Shown in pieces: positions 8,141 through 17,766 of a stretch of DNA of 64,000 nucleotides (its first letter is position 1; every line of letters starts with the position of its first letter). The notes under the pieces were generated by a model that was not told where the DNA came from, searched no databases, and saw only the letters and a list, made by a program, of their open reading frames with translations. The translations under genes were made by a program, and so were the position numbers. This stretch comes from Vibrio cyclitrophicus (GTDB lineage: Bacteria > Pseudomonadota > Gammaproteobacteria > Enterobacterales > Vibrionaceae): contig CP065367.1 in NCBI GenBank assembly GCA_023206055.1, forward strand, positions 744,001-808,000, given 5' to 3'.

Positions 8141-9304
8141 TTAACGCTCGACTTTTGGTGAGTAGATCGAATACGCGGTGATTTGCCCTGCCACAATCGC
8201 GGAGAACATAAACAGCGCCGATAAACCGATACTCGGGATCGGCAAGATAGATTGCTCAAACACCGATTGACTCGCACTCACCAATACGCGACTACCCGGA
8301 ACTAAGATGATGATCCCTTGCACGATGTAAATAGACCCCGTGAGCTCCATCTTTTTAGCAATCCAAGTACCATACAAAGTAATAAGAACGGTGGTTACCC
8401 AAGTACCGACAACCCAACCACTATCAAAACCGAGATAGAACGGACCCCACATACCCAGAACCGCTACAGGCAGACCAAGTAAGATATCTTTAGGGCGAGC
8501 ATTGAACATCACGCCGATAGACACAGAGATCAACACCAAGCCTGATATGTGCATCCACACTGGCACCGCATTGGTATAGTCGATGGAGACCGCTTGTCCC
8601 CATATCGCTTCACCAATATTGAGACCCATGATAATCCCAACAAATAGCTTGATCAGCGTTAAGGCACTCTGCCCTAGCAAACTGGTACCCGAAACGAGAT
8701 CGTTGAAGGCCAAACATTCTAATGCGTTGGCTATGGATAATCCGGGGACGAATAAGACGATTGACGCAATACACAACGCCCACACAGGGATCGGCAAGCC
8801 TGTACTTGCCAAAAACGCCACAAAGATGCCCGTCAATAATGCTGAGATAAATTCAACCGCAATTGCGCGACGTGAATGCAGGACTTGCTGACATACCCAA
8901 ACCATCAAACCCAATAACGCAGAAAAGCCAACCGCTTCCAACGTACTGCCGACTAGCATCAAATACGCAGGCGGAATGCCCATATTAGCTAGTGCCGTAA
9001 CAAACTTTGAGTAACCGACAGGCTCTGGCACTGGCTCACTGCTTGGTTGGTTGATACGAATGATGGTATTTGCCAACAAACTCAGATTAATTGAAGCAGG
9101 CTTTAGACGCTTAAGAATAACGGCGTTGTTATCGTCTGGAAATTGATAATTAATCGCGGTTGGTGTTGCTTGGATCATCACATCCACACCATGCTTTTTT
9201 GCATAGAACTGTGTGTATTTTTCAAGCTTATAGGGAGCACAACCGCTGCGGTGAAGAGTGTCACCAATTTCAACAATTTTGTTAATTCTGAACTGAGAAG
9301 GCAT
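8141..9304 (-). CDS. Threonine/serine exporter, ThrE family (YjjP-YjjB-like fusion)
   Basis: A 387-residue membrane protein with the two ThrE halves in one chain. The N-terminal DUF1212 part begins INKIVEIGDTLHRSGCAPYK and holds ALCIASIVLFVPGLSIANAL; the C-terminal half repeats a hydrophobic block ending IVQGIIILVPGSRVLVSASQ. The two VPG motifs are the family signature. In E. coli the halves are separate proteins (YjjP and YjjB); Corynebacterium ThrE is a single chain like this one. It likely exports threonine, serine or a similar small molecule (succinate was proposed for YjjPB). The ATG at 9304 is preferred over a TTG at 9385 because it matches the usual N-terminus, but neither has a clear ribosome site. 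Confidence 0.85.
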   Translation of the reverse strand: MPSQFRINKIVEIGDTLHRSGCAPYKLEKYTQFYAKKHGVDVMIQATPTAINYQFPDDNNAVILKRLKPASINLSLLANTIIRINQPSSEPVPEPVGYSKFVTALANMGIPPAYLMLVGSTLEAVGFSALLGLMVWVCQQVLHSRRAIAVEFISALLTGIFVAFLASTGLPIPVWALCIASIVLFVPGLSIANALECLAFNDLVSGTSLLGQSALTLIKLFVGIIMGLNIGEAIWGQAVSIDYTNAVPVWMHISGLVLISVSIGVMFNARPKDILLGLPVAVLGMWGPFYLGFDSGWVVGTWVTTVLITLYGTWIAKKMELTGSIYIVQGIIILVPGSRVLVSASQSVFEQSILPIPSIGLSALFMFSAIVAGQITAYSIYSPKVER

Positions 9305-9824
9305 GGGTATTTTAGGCGAGACAAAATGTGCGGCAAATGTACCAAACGATAGACGGAATGACGAGACTTTTGCGTGAATTATCAACTAAATTCGTTACTT
9401 TTTTCTGCGAACACACTGAGGCATGTATCGCTCTACTCATTTGGGATTAGTTTAATGAATAATACGAATCGTTCGTAAGTTAAATCTATGCATCCACATT
9501 GTTATAAACGCACTTGTAAATTTGGCTTAAATCTCGATGGTGTTAACACGTTCAACCTTAGATTTCGCCTATACTGGTGAGGAAATAACATCCGATACCA
9601 GTTTATAAATTCATCCCTTTCTCCTTCCCCGAAACTATCAAGTCAGTACCCGTTTGACTCTTGAGCTTAACGAGAGTTTAGTCACATTTTATTCACTCTC
9701 TAAACGCCAGACATGATTGAAAAACTAGCGGAGTGGTGGTTATGCGAGCACTTAGAATAAAAATGAAAGAAAAAGGTTTCGTTTTCAGTTAGATGTGGCA
9801 TTATCAAACTCGTTAAGACGATGT
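9305..9824. other. Intergenic region before the tRNA pair
   Basis: About 500 bases without a credible gene, AT-rich. It must hold the promoters of the exporter gene (leftward) and of the tRNA genes (rightward), but I cannot fix their -10/-35 boxes with confidence. I see no strong repeat or hairpin. A minus-strand open frame that crosses the first tRNA is spurious (see rejected items). Confidence 0.5.
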
Positions 9825-9899
<75 letters not shown>

Positions 9900-9937
9900 G
9901 TCTTCTTGATGCCTCAGTCTTACTCTTAAGACAGTGT

Positions 9938-10012
<75 letters not shown>

Positions 10013-10250
10013 ATCCTACTTAGGCTTTATTCAGCCAAAACTCTCCCAAAGATCAAACGCTTCAACATCAATTTTATTGTCTCTAGATACACCCGTTAAC
10101 TCCCTCTATTGCTTCATATTTTAATAGCTAATGCCGCTGTTCTACTTTTAGTCGTTTTCGAAATTGTTCCAATTTAATAATCTTGGTCAATATCCGAAAA
10201 AATGGTTGTGTTAATGTGCGCCAATTAGAAACAACCAAAAAATAATAAAA

Positions 10251-10508
10251 ATGTTTAAAAGCAATGAGTTAACAATCAACATCGAAGCAATCAATGTCGC
10301 ACTGTCAAAAGTCGAAAATGCGAACAAAATTCAGCTTAATACGTTGAAGGGTTATGTGAGCAACGAACCAGAGCAAGCCGTTCTTGCATTTCGCTCTTTA
10401 AGTGAAGTGGAATCGATCGACGACAAGCTTAAGAAGATCATGTCAGAGCTACCGCACCTAAGTGGTGAAGCTCAGCACCTACTGGAAACATCGATCCTAT
10501 TACAGTAG
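10251..10508 (+). CDS. Small conserved-looking protein of unknown function
   Basis: An 85-residue cytoplasmic protein that I do not recognise. It is predicted largely helical, acidic and without signal peptide, membrane segment or cysteine. Its end, SGEAQHLLETSILLQ, is amphipathic. Codon use looks native and a hairpin terminator follows, supporting a real gene. The ATG at 10251 has only A-rich sequence upstream and no clear ribosome site. It stands between the tRNA pair and the copper cluster, convergent with the CopI-like gene. No function can be proposed. Confidence 0.6.
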   Translation: MFKSNELTINIEAINVALSKVENANKIQLNTLKGYVSNEPEQAVLAFRSLSEVESIDDKLKKIMSELPHLSGEAQHLLETSILLQ

Positions 10509-10517
10509 TGGCCAAGA

Positions 10518-10559
10518 AAGATAAGTCTCAACTACGCGATGAGCTAAGACTTATCTTTA
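10518..10559. terminator. Hairpin between convergent genes
   Basis: AAAGATAAGTCT (10518-10529) and AGACTTATCTTT (10548-10559) form a perfect 12-bp stem with an 18-base loop. It can serve the small plus-strand gene and, from the other side, the copper operon ending at 10610. Confidence 0.6.
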
Positions 10560-10609
10560 AGCTTTCTTGTACTTGTCTAGCAGCTACTTCTAGCTCTATT
10601 AGATAATGC

Positions 10610-11230
10610 CTACAGCGTTATCGACTTCGCCATACCCGCTTCTGAGTGACCTGGGATATTGCATGCGAACTCTACGTGATTATCACCGTGAAAATGCCAA
10701 AGCAACTGCTTCGCTTTGCCCGGTTTTACTGTCACTGTGCTGCCAGAATCATGATGGTGGTTACCCATCTTTTTCATCATTTCACGATGCTCTAACTGCT
10801 CTGTTGCAGAACCAATCGAGAATTCGTGGTCAATCTTGCCTGTATTCATCACTACAAACTGCACCACGTCATTAGGCTCAATATCGACCCTGTTCTTAAA
10901 CGTAATTCTCATGTCGTCACTCAGTAGAACATGAACCACTTTATCGGGTTTAGCGCCTTGAGCTGGCATACCAACTTCCGACATACCTTCCATGTCCATC
11001 ATTCCATCCATATTCATCATCTTTGAATGGTTCATCTTTGAATGGTTCATCTTTCCATCCTTCATCATGCTGTGATCCATCTTTGAATGATCCATTTCAC
11101 CGCTCTTCATCATCGAGTGGTCCATTCCTGAGTGATCCATGTTTGAGTGGTCACCAGCTGAATGATTCATAGCAGCAAAAGCCGTTGCAGTAGTCAGTGT
11201 TAGGGCGATAGCAATCAGTGTCTTTTTCAT
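10610..11230 (-). CDS. copI: CopI-like periplasmic cupredoxin, copper resistance
   Basis: A 206-residue exported protein. MKKTLIAIALTLTTATAFAA is a signal peptide. Residues about 21-80 are a low-complexity copper-binding stretch of MDHS, MNHS and HSKM units. The C-terminal part is a cupredoxin fold with the type-1 copper ligands HEFSIGS (His) and CNIPGHSEAGM (C-x4-H-x4-M). Related CopI proteins of Vibrio and Rubrivivax protect the periplasm against copper, probably by oxidation or buffering of Cu(I). It is the last gene of the copper export cluster, 105 bases after the CusA-like gene, with a hairpin in the gap that may tune its expression. The symbol is assigned by resemblance. Confidence 0.85.
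   Translation of the reverse strand: MKKTLIAIALTLTTATAFAAMNHSAGDHSNMDHSGMDHSMMKSGEMDHSKMDHSMMKDGKMNHSKMNHSKMMNMDGMMDMEGMSEVGMPAQGAKPDKVVHVLLSDDMRITFKNRVDIEPNDVVQFVVMNTGKIDHEFSIGSATEQLEHREMMKKMGNHHHDSGSTVTVKPGKAKQLLWHFHGDNHVEFACNIPGHSEAGMAKSITL
11025..11160 (-). repeat. In-frame short repeats coding MDHS/MNHS units
   Basis: Inside the cupredoxin gene, related 15-base units recur, for example GAATGGTTCATCTTT twice in direct succession near 11027-11056 (plus-strand reading), with further diverged GAGTGGTCCAT units to about 11160. Each adds Met/His/Ser-rich residues in frame, so unit gain or loss would change metal-ligand number without frameshift. Confidence 0.7.
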
Positions 11231-11287
11231 AGTCGTTCCTTAGATTAATTCTGTTTGTGTTGTTAGTTTTATATGTTCATGTGGTGC

Positions 11288-11320
11288 GCCCTTACTTACT
11301 CCTATCTCGCAAGTAAGGGC
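11288..11320 (-). terminator. Intercistronic hairpin between the cusA-like and copI-like genes
   Basis: GCCCTTACTT (11288-11297) pairs with AAGTAAGGGC (11311-11320), 10 bp with a 13-base loop, within the 105-base gap. It has no T run on the coding (minus) strand, so partial termination or an mRNA processing/stability site is more likely than full termination. Confidence 0.45.
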
Positions 11321-11335
11321 TTTATAATCAGTACG

Positions 11336-14300
11336 TTATTTACTTTTCTCGTTTTGGCTCTGAGTGAGATCACGCTGCTTCCAGAGCTTGAAGATTGCGG
11401 GCAGCACCAGTAGAGTAAGCAGCAGTGCAGACGCCATTCCTCCTATCATTGGCGCGGCAATTCGTTGCATCACTTCCGAACCAGTACCCTCGCCATACAT
11501 GATTGGAATTAGACCAATGATGACCGTAAGAACCGTCATCATGACTGGACGCACACGAAGCCCTGCCCCTTCACGAATGGCATCTGTGAGATCAGCTTGC
11601 TGAAGTGTTTGTTGGTTCTGTTCTGCATCGAGCTTTTTGTAATGCCACGCTTGGTTGAGGTACACCAACATGATCACACCTATCTCAACCGCAACGCCCG
11701 CTAGCGCAATGAAGCCGACACCAACTGCAATAGAAAAGTTGTAATTGAGGTAGTGCATCAACCACAAACCACCCACCATGGCTAACGGCAATGTCAGCAT
11801 GATCATCATCACTTCACCGACACGGCGGAAGCTCAGATACAGCAGCAACATAATGATGGCGATAGTGATAGGCACTACCACACTCAGGCGATCTTTGGCG
11901 CGTTCCATGTATTCGTATTGACCTGACCATGCGAGTGAGTAACCTGCAGGCAATACTATTTGCTCGGCAACGACTTGCTGCGCTTCTGCCACGTAAGAAC
12001 CAAGGTCACGCCCATCAATGTCCACGAATACCCAACCATTAGGACGTGCATTCTCTGTTTTAATCATTGGCGGGCCATCTTCGTAACGAATATCCGCAAC
12101 ATCAGATAAAGCGATACGAGCACCGTTTGGCGTAACGAGTGGCAAGCTCTGCAACTTCACGACAGAATCACGATAATCTTGCGGGTAGCGCACGTTAATC
12201 GGGTAACGCTCTAGCCCTTCAACGGTTTCACCAACATTCATCCCACCCACTGCAGTCGAGATAACCTGCTGAACCTCTTTGATACTTAATCCGTAACGAG
12301 CAGCAGAACGACGCTTAATGTCTATCGTGACATAACGACCACCAGCCACACGTTCGGCATACACAGAAGCCGTGCCGCTAACACCGTTCAAGATAGGTTC
12401 AAGCTGAGAGCCGATATTCTCAATAACACTCAAGTCCGGTCCTGCTATCTTGATTCCGATTGGTGTTTTAATGCCAGTCGCCAACATGTCGATCCGAGTC
12501 TTGATTGGCATAACCCATGCGTTAGTCAAACCCGGGAACTGAATCAGATCATCGAACTCTTTACGTAATGACTCCGTAGTGACGCCGTCACGCCATTCAT
12601 CGCGAGGTTTTAGCTGAATAACGGTTTCAATCATGGTGAGTGGTGCAGGATCGGTTGCCGTTTCCGCACGTCCGATTTTGCCCCATGTGGTTTCAACTTC
12701 TGGGATGGTCTTGATCAGCTTGTTGGTTTGCTGCAGCAATTCACGCGCCTTACCTATCGAAATCCCCGGGTAAGTAGTCGGCATGTACATCAAGTCACCT
12801 TCATCCAAAGGAGGAATGAACTCACTGCCAAGCTTGCTAGTTGGGTAATACGCAGAAGCCATCAAACCCAATGCAATCACAATCATCACCTTTGGATATT
12901 TGAGGCTTAAGTTAAGCAGCGGCTTATACATCGCGACCAAACTGCGATTCACTGGGTTCTTATGCTCAGGTAACACGTTGCCACGAATGAAGTAACCCAT
13001 TAGCACTGGTACAAGCGTGATAGCCAAGCCTGCAGCCGCTGCCATTGCATACGTTTTGGTGAACGCGAGTGGCGAGAACATCTTGCCCTCTTGGCCTTCT
13101 AACGCGAATACAGGAACAAAGCTTAAAGTAATGATAATCAGGGAGAAGAACAGCGGCGCACCCACCTCTTCTGCCGCTTTACCAATTACTTGCCAACGGT
13201 TCTTATCGGTCAGAGGTGTTCGTTCTATGTGCTTGTGAACGTTCTCTATCATTACGATCGCACCATCAACCATGGCACCAATCGCAATCGCGATACCACC
13301 GAGAGACATGATATTTGCGTTAATGCCCTGCCAATGCATCACGATAAACGCCCCTAATATACCGACAGGCAGACTCAGTGCGATAACCAGTGAGGAACGA
13401 ATATGGAAGAGGAACAGCGCACACACAATCGCAACCACGAAGAACTCTTCTGCCAACTTCTTCCATAGGTTTTCTACCGCAGAACCAATCAAGGTTGAAC
13501 GGTCATAAGTCGCGACAATTTCGACACCGTCTGGTAATCCCGCTTGCAGCTCTGCGAGTTTACTCTTAACAGAATCAATCACTTCACTGGCATTCTCACC
13601 AAAGCGCATCACGATAACGCCACCAACGGCTTCGCCTTCACCATTCAGCTCAGAGATACCACGACGCATCTGCGGGCCAAGGTTAATGTCAGCAATATCG
13701 CCCAATAACAGCGGTGTGCCTTTGTCGGTCACCTTTAGTGGCAGTGATTGAATGTCTTCGATGCTTGTGAGGTAACCGGTTGTACGAACCATATGCTCCG
13801 CTTCAGCAATCTCAACCACTGAGGCTCCCGTTTCTTGGTTACCATCTTGGATCGCCTTGTTGACTTGCTGAAGCGTTAGGTCATAAGCACGTAATTTGGC
13901 AGGATCAATCTGTACTTGATACTGCTTCACCATGCCACCGGCAGTCGCGACTTCAGACACGCCCTCAACGGTTTGCAGCTCATACTTCAAGAACCAGTCT
14001 TGCAGGCTACGAAGTTCCGCCAAGTCGTGCTTACTAGTTTTGTCTTGCAGTACATAGCTGTATACCCAGCCCACACCGGTTGCATCTGGTCCTAATGTTG
14101 GCTTAGCACTTGATGGTAAGTTAGGCGCTACTTGGCTGAGGTATTCCAACACGCGAGAACGTGCCCAGTACATATCGGTATCGTCGTTGAAGATGATATA
14201 TACATAGGAATCACCAAAGAACGAGTAACCACGAACCGTTTCTGCACCCGGAACGGCTAACATCGCCGTTGTGAGCGGATAGGTCACCTGATCTTCGACT

Positions 14301-14479
14301 ACTTGAGGCGCTTGCCCCGGATAGCTGGTTTTGATGATCACCTGTACATCAGACAGATCTGGAATGGCATCAACAGGTGTATTTTTAACACTGTATAAGC
14401 CACCAAATACGATGGCGACCGTGGCAACCAGAACCAAGAATCGGTTACTGATGGACCAACGAATGATTGCATTGATCAT
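11336..14479 (-). CDS. cusA: CusA-like heavy-metal RND efflux pump, Cu(I)/Ag(I) type
   Basis: A 1047-residue inner-membrane RND pump of the HME class. The N-terminus MINAIIRWSISNRFLVLVAT, the GAMVDGAIVMIENVHKH segment in the transmembrane relay, and RIDMLATGIKTPIGIKI (with the Met that marks monovalent-metal pumps) match CusA. Two large periplasmic loops and twelve membrane segments fit the length. It drives Cu(I) or Ag(I) from periplasm or cytoplasm to outside using the proton gradient, with the adaptor and channel encoded upstream. Its ATG overlaps the adaptor's stop (ATGA), implying translational coupling. Ion preference is inferred from the Met motif and the cluster. Confidence 0.94.
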   Translation of the reverse strand: MINAIIRWSISNRFLVLVATVAIVFGGLYSVKNTPVDAIPDLSDVQVIIKTSYPGQAPQVVEDQVTYPLTTAMLAVPGAETVRGYSFFGDSYVYIIFNDDTDMYWARSRVLEYLSQVAPNLPSSAKPTLGPDATGVGWVYSYVLQDKTSKHDLAELRSLQDWFLKYELQTVEGVSEVATAGGMVKQYQVQIDPAKLRAYDLTLQQVNKAIQDGNQETGASVVEIAEAEHMVRTTGYLTSIEDIQSLPLKVTDKGTPLLLGDIADINLGPQMRRGISELNGEGEAVGGVIVMRFGENASEVIDSVKSKLAELQAGLPDGVEIVATYDRSTLIGSAVENLWKKLAEEFFVVAIVCALFLFHIRSSLVIALSLPVGILGAFIVMHWQGINANIMSLGGIAIAIGAMVDGAIVMIENVHKHIERTPLTDKNRWQVIGKAAEEVGAPLFFSLIIITLSFVPVFALEGQEGKMFSPLAFTKTYAMAAAAGLAITLVPVLMGYFIRGNVLPEHKNPVNRSLVAMYKPLLNLSLKYPKVMIVIALGLMASAYYPTSKLGSEFIPPLDEGDLMYMPTTYPGISIGKARELLQQTNKLIKTIPEVETTWGKIGRAETATDPAPLTMIETVIQLKPRDEWRDGVTTESLRKEFDDLIQFPGLTNAWVMPIKTRIDMLATGIKTPIGIKIAGPDLSVIENIGSQLEPILNGVSGTASVYAERVAGGRYVTIDIKRRSAARYGLSIKEVQQVISTAVGGMNVGETVEGLERYPINVRYPQDYRDSVVKLQSLPLVTPNGARIALSDVADIRYEDGPPMIKTENARPNGWVFVDIDGRDLGSYVAEAQQVVAEQIVLPAGYSLAWSGQYEYMERAKDRLSVVVPITIAIIMLLLYLSFRRVGEVMMIMLTLPLAMVGGLWLMHYLNYNFSIAVGVGFIALAGVAVEIGVIMLVYLNQAWHYKKLDAEQNQQTLQQADLTDAIREGAGLRVRPVMMTVLTVIIGLIPIMYGEGTGSEVMQRIAAPMIGGMASALLLTLLVLPAIFKLWKQRDLTQSQNEKSK

Positions 14480-16215
14480 AATGTGCCCTCACCCGTGCTA
14501 TTCGTCGGTTCGAGAGATTTGAGCACATAATCAGAACCCTGCTTCGCCACTAGAAACCGAATGCTTTGCCCCTCGGTAAACTCGGATAAATCAAGGTCAT
14601 CACTTACTTGGAAGTTCATTTCACCCGCCTTCCAATCCCAGTCAGGCACTGGCTTGTGATTTACAGTGATCATTCCGAAGTCCGCCATCAGCATAGTGAT
14701 GTCTCCCTTTACCCACACTTCGCTCGCCATTTGATGAGCGCTTACCTTGTAGTCAACGACTTCATACTGACCTGATTCCGTTTTGATCATCTCAAAATCA
14801 ATAACTTGACCAAGCTTAACGTCTCTCATATCTAAGCCTTCAGCGAAGGTGAAGTTCATCACCATGCCCGGCCAATCCCATTCTGGAACGGGCTGATGGT
14901 TAATCGTCACCATGCGGCTGCCTTGCATAACATCGGAAATTTCACCGTTCGCCCACACGGTTTCGGCTTCTTCTTCAACGCCGTTAATGCGTGAAAGATC
15001 AGCCGATTGACTCGATTCAGAATCCAACATGAAGTGCGCAGAAGTGACAATGTTCTCACCTTGCTCTAGCCCTTGAAGCACCTCTATTTTTTCGCCAGCT
15101 TCACGACCAACTTCAATACGAGCAGAACGATACTTGCCAGAACCTTCTGACATCACCACTCGAGTCATACCACCGGAGTGAATCACCGACGATCTTGGGA
15201 TAGTAAGAACTGCTTCATCACTGATCGGTTTCAGCGCAATATTGGCGAACATATTTGGCTTAAGCTCGCCATTTGGATTGGAGAACTTCAAACGAACGCG
15301 CAAGGTTCGAGTTTTTGGGTCAAGGATTGGGTAAACGTAATCGACATTACCCAACCACTCTTTGCCAGGAATGGCATCTAGCGTCATCACTGCATTGCTG
15401 CCTGACGAGATCCAGTGTGCTTGGCGTTCAAAGACTTCAGCATCAACCCACACTTCATTTAGAGGCCCTGCACTGATTACCGCTTGAGCAGGCGAAAGGT
15501 AACCACCCTCTCGAATATTCAGGCTAGCGATCACACCATCCGCAGGCGCTTTGATTTCGATGGTTTGCGAGGCTTTCCCTTTACGAGCGATGGACCTTAT
15601 CTGTGCTTTATCTACACCTAAGGTGATCAAGCGTTCAGTGGAGCCCTTGACCAATCCTTTGCGACCCGTTTTATAAGCACTCAGTAACTCTTCTTGTGCC
15701 TTTACCAGCTCTGGCGAGTAAAGAGTGAACAACACATCGCCCTTATTGACCTTCTCACCGACAGCATTGATATAAAGCTTCTCAACCCAGCCAGCTGCTC
15801 TTACGTTGGTTTGCCACAATGTACTTTCATCAAACGCCACATAACCAACCGTTTCAATCCGAGGAGACAGCGCTTCGAAATTAACTTTCGCTGTTTTGAC
15901 TCCAAGATTATTTTCTATCGACGGGTCGATAAATAAGGTTCCTGCCTTGTCTGAACCCCCACTTAAGTCATCGGCATAAACAGGGATTAAATCCATCCCC
16001 ATAGGTGACTGACCCGGCTTGTCTCGCTGATAATTTGGGTCCATTGGTGCAACCCAATACTGAGGTTCATTACTTTCGTCAGCTTTGGATTTCGTTCCCT
16101 CCATACCTGCCATCGCTGACATGTTATGCGCTGATCCAACGACGAAGTGATTCACACCAAAACCCAATGCACCACCGACCAACAAAGCGATAGTCGCTAC
16201 TTTTACTGTATTCAT
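14476..16215 (-). CDS. cusB: CusB-like periplasmic adaptor with two C-terminal CusF-like domains
   Basis: A 579-residue adaptor. Order: membrane anchor/signal (about 5-28); heavy-metal-binding segment YWVAPMDPNYQRDKPGQSP followed by MGMDLIPVY (about 53-80); the MFP hairpin, lipoyl and barrel domains (about 95-400); then two CusF-like OB domains. Domain 1 (about 415-490) has INHQPVPEWDWPGMVMNF, keeping the His, Trp and both Met copper ligands of CusF. Domain 2 (about 495-570) has VNHKPVPDWDWKAGEMNF: the first Met position is Gly, the second is kept. A single fused CusF is known in other CusB proteins; a tandem pair is notable. It links the CusA-like pump to the CusC-like channel and may pass Cu(I) to it without a separate CusF, as none is seen nearby. 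Confidence 0.93.
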   Translation of the reverse strand: MNTVKVATIALLVGGALGFGVNHFVVGSAHNMSAMAGMEGTKSKADESNEPQYWVAPMDPNYQRDKPGQSPMGMDLIPVYADDLSGGSDKAGTLFIDPSIENNLGVKTAKVNFEALSPRIETVGYVAFDESTLWQTNVRAAGWVEKLYINAVGEKVNKGDVLFTLYSPELVKAQEELLSAYKTGRKGLVKGSTERLITLGVDKAQIRSIARKGKASQTIEIKAPADGVIASLNIREGGYLSPAQAVISAGPLNEVWVDAEVFERQAHWISSGSNAVMTLDAIPGKEWLGNVDYVYPILDPKTRTLRVRLKFSNPNGELKPNMFANIALKPISDEAVLTIPRSSVIHSGGMTRVVMSEGSGKYRSARIEVGREAGEKIEVLQGLEQGENIVTSAHFMLDSESSQSADLSRINGVEEEAETVWANGEISDVMQGSRMVTINHQPVPEWDWPGMVMNFTFAEGLDMRDVKLGQVIDFEMIKTESGQYEVVDYKVSAHQMASEVWVKGDITMLMADFGMITVNHKPVPDWDWKAGEMNFQVSDDLDLSEFTEGQSIRFLVAKQGSDYVLKSLEPTNSTGEGTL

Positions 16216-16218
16216 TGT

Positions 16219-17673
16219 CTATTCCTTTATTGATTGGCTGTTGTTTTGAGTTGCGCTTGTGTTGAGTTGCAGTTCATTAACTTGATAGTCAAAGCCACTG
16301 ACCAGCGATGCCAGCTTGCTATTTACGATGTTGAGATCGGTGATTAAGCGTTGTTGTTCAAGCTGGAGTGCCAGTTCATCCGCCGTTGCTGCAATAACAT
16401 CGTTAAACTGTGCGGTGTTGTTTTGATAACCTCTTTCCACCGCACTAATTCGTGCGGATGTCTGAGGTAACAAGGTGCTTTGATAGCGTTCTAAACGCTG
16501 GGTGAGGTTCGCCTTATCCACCAATAACGCATTCACTTGCGCGTTCATTTGGGAAAGTAAGGTGTCTTTTTGGGATTTTGCTGCGCCGACTTGGTACTGA
16601 GCCGCAGACAAATTCTTGTCTTGTCGGTTCCCCGTAAACAGAGGGATATCGACTGTTAGATAAGCGCTGACAAGATCAGAAGCCGGTTCTCCAGCCATGT
16701 TGTTCGCTTGTCGATGGGCATACATCACTTCCACACCAAATTGAGGTGTATACGCTTGCTCGGCTAGCTCAACTTGTGTTTGATTGGATGAGATCGTCGC
16801 GTCCGTGATCTTAACGAGCGGATGCTCCATCAACAGTTGATAGTGCTTGGTTGCATCGTTGTTGGTTGCTAATTTGCTTTCCAATAACGACCAATCAATT
16901 TGATTAGTCGCATGAAGTATCCCTTTAGAACCAAGAGCCTGAGAGCTAATCGCTTGATTCCCTAACCAGTCAGAACCGAGCCACTCAGACAGTTGAGAGA
17001 TCAGACGGCGTTGAACTTGCTGATTGGCTTGCAACTTTTCATCAAGCTTGCTGACTTGAAGCTGAGCATTAAGCAGATCTTGCGCTTCACTTTTGCCAAT
17101 CGAGTAATTGGTTTGTACATAGTTCTCTAGCTCAACCAAAAGGCGTCGGTTTTCACGCATCACACCTTCAGCGACTTGTTGATAACCCAATTCAAGCCAT
17201 AACTGCGTCATGCTATTAGCAACGGTAAGTTCACGAGCCTGAACTTGAAGCGCTAATCCATCCGCTTGCTGACCCGCCTTTTTCTGCTGGAGGTCTAGCG
17301 TATCGCCACGCTCGAATTGCTGCATTAGACCGACCGAAATATTGGTCATCGGGTCTTCATCAAACTGGAAGCTATCGACTGGCAGTCCGCCAAATCCGAC
17401 TTTCAATTTCGGATCCATTAAGGTCGCGCTGGCAATACCGGTTTCCCGCATCGCTTGCGACTGAGCAAAGTACTGCTTGCGATTGCTGTCTTGGCTCAAT
17501 GCTATCTCAATCAATGTATAGAGTTGCTGTGTTGAACTCTGTTGATCGGCTTGTGTTGAAGTAGGAGCAGCTAAAGCACTGGTTGAAATAAAAGCAGCAC
17601 TCGAAACAAAGGCAGCAGCGACCACGACACTCGCGCTTAGTCCAAACACGGAGGTTGTTGGTTTTATATTCAC
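16219..17673 (-). CDS. TolC-family outer-membrane channel, CusC-like
   Basis: A 484-residue protein with a long signal peptide ending near SALAAP, followed by TolC-type repeats. YTLIEIALSQDSNRKQYFAQ starts the first helix pair and MDPKLKVGFGGLPVDSFQFD lies in the first half. VKITDATISSNQTQVELAEQ with AYTPQFGVEVMYAHR is the matching block of the second. It would form the outer-membrane exit duct of the metal pump. The start is a GTG at 17673 with GGA nine bases upstream; no better ATG is in frame. Three bases separate its stop from the adaptor gene, and about 90 bases precede it after the Met/His-rich gene. No lipobox is visible, unlike E. coli CusC. Confidence 0.87.
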   Translation of the reverse strand: MNIKPTTSVFGLSASVVVAAAFVSSAAFISTSALAAPTSTQADQQSSTQQLYTLIEIALSQDSNRKQYFAQSQAMRETGIASATLMDPKLKVGFGGLPVDSFQFDEDPMTNISVGLMQQFERGDTLDLQQKKAGQQADGLALQVQARELTVANSMTQLWLELGYQQVAEGVMRENRRLLVELENYVQTNYSIGKSEAQDLLNAQLQVSKLDEKLQANQQVQRRLISQLSEWLGSDWLGNQAISSQALGSKGILHATNQIDWSLLESKLATNNDATKHYQLLMEHPLVKITDATISSNQTQVELAEQAYTPQFGVEVMYAHRQANNMAGEPASDLVSAYLTVDIPLFTGNRQDKNLSAAQYQVGAAKSQKDTLLSQMNAQVNALLVDKANLTQRLERYQSTLLPQTSARISAVERGYQNNTAQFNDVIAATADELALQLEQQRLITDLNIVNSKLASLVSGFDYQVNELQLNTSATQNNSQSIKE

Positions 17674-17766
17674 AATGAATGTCCATATCTAGCGTTAAAT
17701 AACGCATATAAAAGATCGGCGTATCAGATTTATAACTCTGATATCGCTATGTTTTTAGATATAGAT

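Noticed and set aside
10606..10875. Plus-strand open frame of 89 residues
   Set aside because: It lies wholly antisense to the end of the cupredoxin gene, whose motifs are clear; no independent support.
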